Part shown: piece by piece, positions 11,394 to 22,218 of the stretch
How positions within the stretch are numbered: position 1 is the stretch's first letter
How the letters are laid out: every line of letters begins with the position of its first letter
NCBI GenBank assembly: GCA_031216445.1
Contig: CM062205.1
Location: forward strand, 17,520,001-17,584,000
DNA: 64,000 nucleotides
Reading direction: 5' to 3'
Source of the DNA: Lateolabrax maculatus
Lineage: Eukaryota; Chordata; Actinopteri; Acropomatiformes; Lateolabracidae
Made by a program: the position numbers and the translations under genes
The notes under the pieces: generated by a model
Told to the model about the DNA's origin: nothing
The model's input: only the letters and a program-made list of their open reading frames with translations
Database searches by the model: none

Positions 11394-13738
11394 CTACAGT
11401 TTCGCTCTCGGTATGATGATTTTTACAGGTGAGCTCCAGCCGCTGCACTCGCCCAGACCCAGCAGCTCCTTCGCGCACACCTGGAACAGGTAGTGCCGTC
11501 CTGGGGTCAGGCCCTTCAGTTCAACCTTGGTGCTCTCAAATGGACCCAGCTGGAAGAGAACATGTTTGAGATCTTTTTAAAAAAAATCACCCATATTCAT
11601 TTAACATCTGCAGTTTCAAAACACAACACAATGACTCTATTTGAATGAATTAATTTAAAAGGAAAGACATTTTCAGAAATACGGTCATTCGCTAATATAG
11701 TTTCGCTGAATGAAGAAAGAATTCCACATATTAAGGGACTTTTGAGGGTGCTTGAAAAGTTTAGGTAATTTTAAACTTCCACAATGGGTATTTTTGTATG
11801 TGTAGAATGTACATTTTTTAAATCACTTTGCTTTTGATGTTGTACTGTCACCCGTGAAGATTATTCTTACATTGACAGACTTTGGGTTGCCCCTGTTTTC
11901 CCACTGGTACAGTATCTGGTATTTTAGTGGTAAAATCTCAAGATTAGTCCAAGAAGGGGGAGGGGCCCATTCCACCAACAAGTTTCTGTCATTATGAGGG
12001 GAAACCCGGACATCTACAGGGGGATCTGGTTTCACTACGGAGAGAAAGACAGACAAAGAAAGGAATTTTAAACACTTTATAGTATCCACCTCATTATCAT
12101 ATCAAGTGTCTCTTCAAGTGTCTCTCAATACTGAATTTCAATCACAATGAACACTCATCACTTTCTCTACATTTTTAGATTTGGATTATGTACAATTTCT
12201 GTTCTCACCTATATCCTCTAACATGAAACTTGATAGATGGGAGCTGCTGCCACCAGAAAAAACTGCTGTGACATTGATGATGTAGTCAGTGAAAAGCTTC
12301 AGGTTGGGCAGTTGGCAGTGCCAGAGCTAAAAAAAAAACGATACAGGATAATATGTGATGCTTGGTAATATTACTAGTAGCTTTTATATATACATTTGTA
12401 CAGACTAGTTATATTTTTTCAGTATATTCCATGTCTCAATTTAAAACAGAAATGAAGTAAATGAAAATATATTGATAATTTCTGTGCACTGACAGCTTTT
12501 CTTTTTTATTTGACAAATTAAAACATGATACTAAAAACATACAATATAATATACATATGTGCAGGAGAGGATGGAGGCTGGGGAGTATTCCCACTATAAC
12601 CAGTGCATAACAAAGCACAATGCTACTTATTTCTCTCATCTTACTGACATACTGTTCACCTCAGACTCTGGTCTGTGGTCTATTACAGTTCTAATAAGAA
12701 ATATGAATAGTGGTTTTCCACGCACAACAGTCATGATGTGAGCTTGGTTTTATTTTGGCTGAGGTACTGCAAAGGTAAATAAAGCCGGTACCCGTTCAGG
12801 TGAGGATGACGACGCTGAAACCAGAGCAGAGGACGAAGAGCCAGGGTGGATGAGATGGCACTCCTGGGTGACCGACTGTCTGTTTCTCTCACTGGCAAAC
12901 ACATTTACACACACATATAAATGAGCTCCTTAATGACGCTGGACAAGTGGATACTGTTTTACTAAAAGGTGTCAGTGGCTTGGGGTCAGCACACAGGAGG
13001 AGGACAGTTGTTTGTTACCTGTAGGTGGCAACGTAGTGTGTTGGCGGGGAGAGAGAGGGTTCAGGCCAGGAGCAAAGAGTCACATTTGGATAGTTCGCAC
13101 ACCAGCAATGCACGGTGGGAGGGGAGGGAGGATCTGAGGGAAGAAATTACAGTTATTTACATAATGTGCAACATGAGTAGAGCATAAAATACATTGGTAT
13201 TTTTTTCTTTCTTTTGTGTGTTTTGCTTCTCAGTAAAGGTTGTGTTGTAATATTATTTTCTTGCTTACTTGTTTGTATTATTCTTATTCGTATAATTCAT
13301 TTTTATTTCTTGTTTGCCCGCTTGTCACTTTAATGGTAAAATCTATTAAATATTAAATAAAATCAATAAAATATAAATTTTCAATATAATCATTATTATT
13401 TACTATTTACTACTATTTATTAATAAAGTAGGACAGGAGAAACCTTAAAAACAACAAAGCCTATGTGACATACTAGGGGAAAAAAATTACATTACTATAA
13501 AAGAGTAGTTTAAAAAGAAGAGTCTTTCTATTTTTGGATTCTTGAGTACATGTCATGCATGTTGAAAGCACACGCACACTTCAGCACCACAAACTATAAA
13601 GTGATACTCACTCCATGATACTGTGGTTGCCCTCAGCAGGTCCAGTGCTTGGCCTCCAGCAGCACACATGAGAAGAATCGCAGTGGCACACACACTGCCA
13701 ACCATCGCAGCCATCAGTTTGTCTTTGTAAATATTCAA
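11394..13738 (-). CDS. ebi3: EBI3, receptor-like subunit of IL-27 and IL-35
   Basis: EBI3 is a secreted, receptor-like protein made by antigen-presenting cells. It pairs with a helical cytokine subunit (p28 for IL-27, p35 for IL-35). Six exons in gene order: 13738-13612, 13133-13019, 12891-12792, 12326-12209, 12034-11871, 11549-11394. They total 780 bases, 259 residues, with consistent phases. Exon 1 encodes a hydrophobic signal peptide (AAMVGSVCATAILLMCAAGG). Exon 2 has the paired-cysteine strand pattern VHCWCANYPNVTLCSWPEP, and exon 4 has DYIINVTAVFSGGSSSHLS. Exon 5 begins the second fibronectin domain with VKPDPPVDVRVSP and ILPLKYQILYQW, very like mammalian EBI3 (IKPDPPEGVR, FSLKYWIRY as remembered). 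Exon 6 carries CSGWS where receptors have WSXWS, then stops with no membrane segment. The exon 3 acceptor was chosen at 12892 for its better upstream tract; an alternative AG lies 13 bases further on. Initiation at Met9 or Met12 is possible. Confidence 0.88.
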
Positions 13739-13893
13739 GTCAACCCTTCACTTATATAAATGTTCAATTGTTCCTTTGTCCTTTGCTCCGTTTTCTTTCT
13801 CTAATCGTCAGCTCTATCCTGCATGTCAAAGTTCAGAGATAACAGGCCGTGTTACAGCTTTCTCTGTGTGTCTGAGAAGCAGTTGATCTGCGC

Positions 13894-13927
13894 TTTATAA
13901 GCTGCAGTGGTCATAGTGAAAGAGGAA
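13894..13927 (-). promoter_or_regulatory. ebi3: ebi3 core promoter: TATA box and IRF/ETS-like element
   Basis: On the - strand a TATAAA lies at 13899-13894, about 155 bases upstream of the ATG, which would allow a 5' UTR of roughly 125 bases. Read on the + strand, GAAAGAGGAA at 13918-13927 fits the IRF-ETS composite pattern GAAANNGGAA bound by PU.1/IRF pairs. It lies about 20 bases upstream of the TATA box. Myeloid and dendritic-cell expression of EBI3 is established; use of this site is inferred. Confidence 0.5.
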
Positions 13928-14330
13928 CTGGAGACCGCTTTCAGAAAGAACCGTTACACGTTGAGTCTCTATTAATGCGTCAGGTTTCCTTATGTCATAC
14001 ATAAAAAAAAAAGTCAGAGTCAGAATTGCTTTAATGTTGTATTTAAACTGTTTACAAATAAAATAACTATATACAAGACTCACATGGCACATGGATTTGG
14101 TTTACAAATATAAAAACAACTCCATCGGTGTAGACAGTGAGAGGGAAGTGGTGAACAGACAATTCTTCCTGTGCTCTCAGGTACTCTCCTCTACTTGTTT
14201 GATGCTCTAAACTGCTCTCTAGTGTACAAAACTAGAAATAGCGGCTACGGTATTGAATGCACAGTAACACAGGTCTGATCGTTCTATTGGGTCCAGTTTT
14301 ATGTGATCTGCTCATTCTCAGTCCGAGCCA

Positions 14331-17300
14331 TCAGACGTTTTCTCGGTTGTCTTTGTGAGGCCACGATAGCTTCTTGGCGCTCCACGCAGAGAGGGAGCTG
14401 CTGTGGAGGTTCCAGCCCACGGTGGGAGCTCCATCTCTGGGTGTGCTTATACTGTGAAGCCCCCCTCCGCTGGAGGTGCGCAGGGAGGTGAAGGCCTTGC
14501 TGATCCAGGTGTTCTTTGCTTCCTGGAGATCGTTGGCCAGGATTCCTCTCTGGTGCTCCAGGTCCTGTGCGGGGATCACACAGTCTTATGTGAGAAATGC
14601 AGCAGGGAAATCTAAAACTTTACTTTAACACAGGTTTATTTCAGTACATATTCGTCCAACCATACTGTTTAAATTCTTGTATTTCTCTGAAAAAACTTGT
14701 AATATTGTATTGAAAGACATTTGAAAGAATATTTTAAGAAGATGGGCTAACTTCTAATTGAAGTAGGCTATTATAGACTATTAGTATACTTATTTTAAGT
14801 CTAGCTACTTGAATAATGTAAAACTGTATTAAAGATATCTTTTGAAGTGTAATCTATCCATTAAGCTTACTTCATTTGTAAATCCACTGTAATTGTGTTT
14901 ATATTTAGAGTGTAGCATGGGAAGTAGAATTAACATACTTATTTCAAGTAAATTGAAATACGACTACAGGAATAATACATTTTAAAGAAGTGAAACACAA
15001 TTTTAATGCATTTTTGTAGCACTTAAATTTAGCAATAATGTGCTTCAAGCCAATCAGTCCTTGGATGCAGTTCTTTCACCACCAGCGTCTAGACTAGATT
15101 TCATATCTTCATATGGGCCTACATTTAATAAGGATGCTTCACATCCATAAGGTCTAATAGCCAAAAACTTTCTGAAGTTATTTGGTTAGTGGCCAGAAAA
15201 TGAATATATTCCCAGGAAAGTACCTGCAAGTACATTTTTGCTCTCTGTTTGTTTGAAGTTTCATTTACATTTTTGTAAGTGACAATGCCTGATCAGCAGA
15301 TTTGACCTGGACATAACATGCTTAGATTCCCAAATTAGGTTTGTGTACTGTATGTCCCAATATCTATATGTGTTGTGTGATGGTCTCACCTGGATCTTGC
15401 ACTTGGCCTCCACCATCTGCAGTTTGGTCTGGGCCAGCTCCTGTTCCAGCTCCCTGATCTGGTCCTTCAGGGACTCCTTCTCCCGGTCGTCTCGCCTCTG
15501 CTCTGCCTTTCTGAGACCTTTGCCGTCCTCATCCTGGCGTGGTTCAGTCATCCCGTGGCTTTCTATCGCTGCAGCTGTTGGAGACCTCTGAGCTGTACTG
15601 GATGGTTCATCGGATTCTATGACGTGTCGACACCGTGAGCAAGACTTCACTGCACTCTGCAAAGGCGGAGAATGAGCGTAAAGTGCACAATATGAGACAG
15701 AATGAAGTCTTTTCTTCCCCTCATACAACATCTAGCCAGTAAAAACCACTGACACCTGCTGTTATAAATGAACTATAATGAGAAAGTTAAGCAACTGAGG
15801 CGTTAACATTTTTTAAATGGATGAACAGTTTTTTAGAAAGGGGTTGTGAATGATTTTCTACAACGTGATGTTCAAGTCAAAGCATGACAGAGGTAGAAGG
15901 AGAAATAGGAAGCATGACAGCAGAGCTCCACTGGAAAAGCACTATTCTCACCTCGAGTGAATCTAACTCTTCTCTGTGGGCGGCCTGCTGCCTGTCCAGA
16001 CGGTTTGTCAGCTGAGAGCAGATCTGAGCAGAAGAGAGAGCATCAACATCATTAAGCATCACTACATTCTTTATAAATATATCCTTTATGAAGCCTACAG
16101 CATTTCCTAATTCCACCCAGTCTAATTTTCATGTTTCTGATTCCAAACATTGATGCTCCGTACCTGTTTGTAGTCTGCAATGATACCCGACGACCTTCTG
16201 ACCTCCTGCTCAGCCTTCTCCAGCTCTCTGCGAAACACTTCCTTCAACTATGAGAAGAGAAGAAATCCTTCACTCATCCACAGCAGCGATTACATTAAAT
16301 CTATATTGACTCTGAGGTCATAATCTTACCATAAGAGCTTCCTCCTCTTTCCCTCTCTTCTCCTCTTCTGTAGCCTGCAGCTGACGTTTGGTCTGTAGGA
16401 GGTCTTTGGTGAGTTCGTCCACGCTGTCTTCTGCCTGAAATTTAATTTTATATGTATGAATGAAAGAATAACTGACATTCAGTTTTTGTGTCGTACATAC
16501 AACTACGCCCAGCCTGCATGTGCTTGCAAGACATAAGCTTTTGTGACAAGGTTAGAAAACTTAATGAAACAGCATCTCTACACCAGAGTACAGGGTTTCT
16601 TCGAGCCATTTCATGAAAAAATTACAATCTTAAAACATATTGCATTTTTTAGGAATTCAAGCAAAGACCAGTCAACATTTTGAGCCGTTGCATAACTACA
16701 GGCTGAGTTGCTGTTGTAATGCTATATAGGTAAAAGTTTTATTAAGGTTACAGTTTCTCCTGAGAGGCTCCTCCAGATGTTTCTGAGTTATGACCTTTGG
16801 CAGGTGAGTTTGCATTTTTAATTAAACCCATTTACCCTTTTTGTGGAGGGCAGTAGCTAACTGTACCTTGTCCAGAGCGTTCCTCAGGGCGACCTTGCTG
16901 GTGATGAGTCTGTGTGCAAGGCTGTCGTTCTCCTGCTCCAGGAGGAGGCTGGCCTGTTGAAGCCGATGGTTCTCCTTCTGCAAAACACAGAGAAATCTAT
17001 CAGGGTCTGCAGCAGATAACAGAATATGGAGTTGGGAAATCAAGAAATTTTAAAAGCATGGAGAGAATAAGAAAATTTAGCTTTCAGATATACAATGTAT
17101 CGCATAAAAAAATGGAGCTTCATTGGGATAAAGTTGAGGTTGAGCTCCAAAGACAGAAAGTGGAAAGATTTCTGACCAGGTATTTGTCCAAGGGCTCTTC
17201 TTCATCCTCCATTATTTGAAGCCGGCTTTCCCTCAGTTTAGCTTTCTTTGTTGGAACCTGAGGGGAAAGAGTCAAGGCTAATAAAATACAGTAATGTCAT

Positions 17301-18052
17301 ATTTGACTGAGCTGAAGAAAGCAATCTCCTCCAAACAGATCCGGTGCCGGATGCTGCATGAGCGCGACAAATCAAGACCAGGCCCCAAAAAGAGATCAAG
17401 ATAGGGATAAGAATGAGATAAGATAGAGCTGAGCACATGGGGGAGTGATCATTTTACGATACACAAGGGAATAATAATGGAGGGGAGGATGCTTTTAAAG
17501 CCTAAAATGACAATTTCCATATCGCAAATATCTCAAATGAGCATTCAGAATTGATTTCCTGCTATCTCAAATAACATGAGGAATGTTTTTGTGTTACAGT
17601 GTGCAGTCTGTTATACTCTTGTATCTGCCAGTCAGTATAGGAAATATTGTAGACATTTTATTTCTCAGATCAGTCTAACTCTTTGGCACTTGAGCAATGC
17701 TTCACATGTTATTAAGTTAATACGTTTTTTATCTGCAAGTTTAAGGCATATTGCATTAATTCCAAAGTGAAAATTAATCATTTTCGATTTAGCTTTTTAG
17801 AAAAAGTAGTTACCTTATAATACCCTTACCAATACTAGTAGGGTCAGTCTATCATTGTGGTTTAGCTGCTGATATTAGTTGTGATACTCTACAAGTGACT
17901 GTAGTGTAAGTGGAATATATCAATGCAGCAGTGTGTCTTACTTTGAATTTAGGTCCTGTTTCAGCCACCAGACAGGCCAGGATCTCCTCTTCGCTCATCC
18001 GGTTCATAACGTGGGCATCGTACGCCATCATGACGGACACCTCCTCCATCAT
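14331..18052 (-). CDS. rabgap1l2: RABGAP1L-like coiled-coil protein lacking PTB and TBC domains
   Basis: Eight exons: 18052-17942, 17257-17177, 16977-16867, 16434-16330, 16247-16164, 16023-15952, 15656-15390, 14564-14331. All junctions are phase 0, giving 354 residues. It aligns, from memory, with the C-terminal region of RABGAP1/RABGAP1L and with the short human RABGAP1L isoform that starts MMEEISIMVAYDAHV (here MMEEVSVMMAYDAHV). Landmarks: VPTKKAKLRESRLQ (residues 38-51); heptad-rich coiled coil about 65-188 (RLQQASLLLEQENDSLAHRL, LKEVFRRELEKAEQEV, DYKQICSQLTNRL); a CxxC (SCSRC) near 194; and a second coil with ELEQELAQTKLQMVEAKCKI. The tail, DLEHQRGILANDLQEAKNTW onward, ends at TAG. No PTB, kinesin-like or TBC exon appears upstream before the next gene. 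It therefore cannot be a classical Rab GAP. A scaffold or dominant partner role is possible but unproven. The symbol follows zebrafish usage as I recall it. Confidence 0.87.
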
Positions 18053-21000
18053 CTTGCCTTAATGTGCAGCCCCAAGAGCTTCTGACACTCAGACGAACGC
18101 AAACTATTACAGCTTTTGTAGGCGAAGTTTCAAGTTTCAAACCAGAGAAATCAAAAAAATATCTCTTGAGTGAAAAGAGATAATAGAGATGTAAAGTGAG
18201 TTTAGAAAGATGTAGTCGTCTTGTTTTTACTTGCAGCAAGAAGTCAATCCAGTATCCAGTGGGTATGAACAGAAAATATCAAGGCAAAGTCCAAGTCGTC
18301 CCAACACAAAGAAACTCTGCTTATGGTCCAAAGGTGAATAACAGAGATACTCCAACAGGTAAAGTGTAGCTACTGTAAAAACACACTAACACCAAATAAG
18401 TAGTAGTCAGAGCCACTTATACACAGTGTCAGGTAAAGGAGTGTGTGTTACAAGTGTATGGGCAGTAACAGGTTCAACAGGGTTTATATGCGACCTGAGA
18501 GTGTGTAAAAGAACAACAGCCTTCGACACACCCATTTCAGTGCTCACTTCTCTTATCACCTCACCTGTTTTCTCTCTGTCTCTCACACACACCTGTTTGA
18601 ACTCCACCTCTCAAATACATCAAATCACCAGCTGGATTCGGATTTATTTGGTAATGATGAGCTCCCACAATGATTTTTCATCCATTTTCCTCTGTTCGTT
18701 TTGTTCACCTTAGCTGGCTCAGATGCTGTATGAACCTGAAAGACTGCCAACTAAACCCTGCTGGTGTAGCAGAAAGGAGTAAATGATGTGGTATTTGTGA
18801 TATTTCACCCTGGGGTGTTTGTGTGACACAGGCCCGTCGGTCTATTATTGTAATAGGCTGAGCTGTCTGACAGGAAAGCGAACAGGTCCAGCGGGTAAAG
18901 CAATAGAATACCAAAGCACAAATGTAACATAACAAAGAGGATTCAGCACCTCTGCCTGTAAATGACCACTTTTCCCCCATACTTCCACATCATGTGTACA
19001 GTTTCTCTTAATTTCTCCCTTTGTCCTGAAATCTCTCATTTCATGTTCTGTCTTCTTCTCCTGATGACAGATCAGTTTCCCTTTTTCCAAGTTTCACTTC
19101 CCTTTTTTTTTGATTTGCAACATGTAGCTTGTTACACTTCTGTCTTTAATTCTACTCAAGATCTTATTTGCTTCCCTCTGTGGTTTTTTCAAGATTTTCC
19201 ACTGTATTTCGGTATTTTTTTTAAATTTAGTTTTGATTACAACATCCTGTGCATCTACTGTCTGAGTCATTGTGAAGACACACCCCCAAAAAGTCCACGC
19301 AGCTATAAACATTTATTCCTCCTCAAAAAAAAGGAACATTTTGTGAAAGTTGGTGTTTGTTTCTCACTGTATCAGGGTATACCAAAATTTATTCTAGTTT
19401 CATACAGAAAAATCTGAAAAATACAATTTTCAACAGTCAGAACAAGAAAAGGGAACTTAAAAATAGTTCTGATACAGCAGTGGTGCTCTTTGTGGTGCAA
19501 CAAACTGGTTATCACAGAACCGGTGAACACAAAAACTAAACCCCTTTCACCAAACTATGTGGACCACATTTGTTGAGTGAGTATATTGGCTATGTGGCAG
19601 TAAACACCAATGAGTGGACATCTAAATAAACAAAAAAGTAGTTCTACAGATATAATTTAGCACATACTTCTGAACAACAAGGGGATGTGAGGTAAGTTAG
19701 GAGATGTGATAATGAATCTCACAGCTCAGTGGAAACAATGTGGTGTGAGAATATATTGAATAAATATCTTCTATATGTCTTTTCACTAATAATCTGTTAT
19801 ACTAAATATCATTGTATTTTTTTTTATAATTTTTCACATTTTATCTAAATTGTAGGACAATTTTCAAGTGGATTTCTTGTAACAAATGTACATTTCCATT
19901 CCCTTCACATTGTGTTTCTTTGTTGTATTATAACTGGCAGGAATATAAAGAAAAATCAAAATGGAAGGATAATTGAGGAGTATGGAAAACTTGCATTTGG
20001 TACAAACTCAGTAAAACACACTTAAACCCTGACATCCCACACAAAAACCACAATACTAAAAATATATAGATTCAGGCATATACTGTGGAATAACACTGCA
20101 TCTTGTTACTGTACTGAATAGCAGATATAATGGCTTATAAGATACAAAACTTAAGCTTCAAGATCAACAAACTATGGTACATGATCCTAAGTATCTAATT
20201 TCTGCCTACATCTCTAAAATCTGAAGCTTTCTTTCTTTTCATCCATCTTAATCTGTAAACATGAAAAAGTGAAATATGTCAATTTATATGGAAGACACTG
20301 CAGAACCAACCTCATTTTAGAAGTCTACTTTCATTACAATTAACCAGAAGTGAGAATACAAGCAAACAAAATTCATACTTTTCTACTAGACTCCTTCAAA
20401 TAATTGCTGCACAAAAAAATGCTTACAAGCTTGTCATTTCTCCTCATGGACAAAAACAATTAAACTCCATTAGTAGTTTCTGTAGTTGGCAAACAACAAC
20501 ACCAAGTACAAAAAACTGTTAGCCCTCATGTACAGTAAGCCTGGGGGTGATGGGGGGGGGGGGGGGGTTCTTAGGCTAGCATTTGAAACGTTCACTTAAC
20601 ACCAGCACAATGCAGAGGGGGGAAACAATGCAGGAGAGAGTAACAGAAACTAAAAAGGTGGTCCTTTACAGACTCTGTATCATGTAACCAGATACTCAGA
20701 GTGGAAAGACAAACCAACACCTGGCATCACAATAATTCTCCAGATGTCACCTCCAATCTCGTATTTTTTTATTTTATGTTATGCAGAAAACTATGGTTGT
20801 TGCTAAAAAAAAAAACAGATACGCCCCTGGCCATAAAGTGGAGAGGATTTTCGTGGCTACTCCGGACCCGATTTGGGTATGAACTTAAAAATCTTATCTA
20901 AGATGTTTTACAAAGGCAACTTATCCCTCAGTGTTTGGGTATTTTGTCAAACTAGAACCAAAAATAATCAGAGTATTTTTCACTTGATATAGACATTTGT

Positions 21001-22218
21001 ATGCTTTCAGCATTTCAACAGAAAATGGGCTGAACTTTGTTTTTAAGTGCCTTGCATGCCTAATTTAATCTAATTATGGTTTTATAACTTTATACTTTTG
21101 TCAGTTTAATTTGTGAATAACAGCAGGTGGAGCAGGAGCAAAGAATTAGGTAATGCTTAATTTTATGGGTGTGTAATCTACAAAGAATTTCTTAATGCTT
21201 TCCCACTGAGTTTCCTAAAGGATCTATGTAATTTGGTGGTAATTATAGGGAAAATAGAAACTGTGTTCAATTACACATCTAATTAATTAATCCTAACTAA
21301 TTGCTAGCAGATCAGCTGAAAATGCAAAAAATGTGAACAGGCAGGCATACAATTAAACAGACTGTATGTGGAGAATAAAGTTACCAATAATAAATGAATA
21401 ATCAATAAATATATATTTGGGTTTAAACTTTTTTCTTTCAAGGACATCTCTGTTTTACCTATGATTACTAATGAATTACATAATTATATTCAGAAAAATT
21501 AATATGAACTTATTCATGAAGTTATTTTGTTTTATTTAATTTGTAACTAGTAAAATGAATTAATAAATTGTTTAAATGTATTATTGTGGTGCAAAAATAG
21601 TGCACATCAATTGTTTAAAATAAGCTTTCGTGGGGAAAATATGCATTTTTCTTATTTCATAAGCTTTAACGATTAATTGGTAATCGATCATTAACATGTC
21701 TTATGGGAATTGCTTCAAATATTGCATCCCTAGCACCTACACAAGAAAATTGACTTGGCTGTCTGTCAGCGTGGCTTGGGACCCATTCGTGTTCACACTA
21801 TACTAAATGCATGGTTACCAAAGACACATTTTAGAACCACATGTGATAGCCCTGTGTAAAAACAGACTGAGGTTGTACTAGCGTCATGTCCCATTTCCCT
21901 GCTGAAAAAACACTGTGTTACGCTGCAGTCCGCAGCCCCCCATGGGCTTGGTCCAAAGATTTGCCACCCCACACAGAGGCTCTGTCAGTGGGCTCAGTTA
22001 ATGGGTCGCCCCCACGGACGGATGAGTCTGGAATCTGTGGCAGGAGTGAGCACGTACAGTAAGGTGGGCATGTGTGTAATTGTGCTGTATCATAATCCAT
22101 CACCTGAATTTAGTCCCAAACAAAAGGAGCACGTGCTGGATTTGTGTAGACGTCTTGTGATGTGCGTAAGTTTGTCAGAATGGGTTTTTTTTTTTATATG
22201 TTCGAGGTGCAGCAGAGG
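18053..22218. other. Spacer; probably includes the FAM163 3' UTR
   Basis: No coding exon found. The sequence is AT-rich with many stop codons on both strands. The part nearest 22218 is probably the long 3' UTR of the FAM163 gene, transcribed leftward, but no single poly(A) signal stands out; a - strand AATAAA near 19312 is one candidate. A run of 17 G lies at about 20552-20568. A gattaat-rich scrap near 21668-21735 resembles the repeat at 2455. The promoter of the RABGAP1L-like gene should lie just above 18060; I see no TATA box there. Confidence 0.5.
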
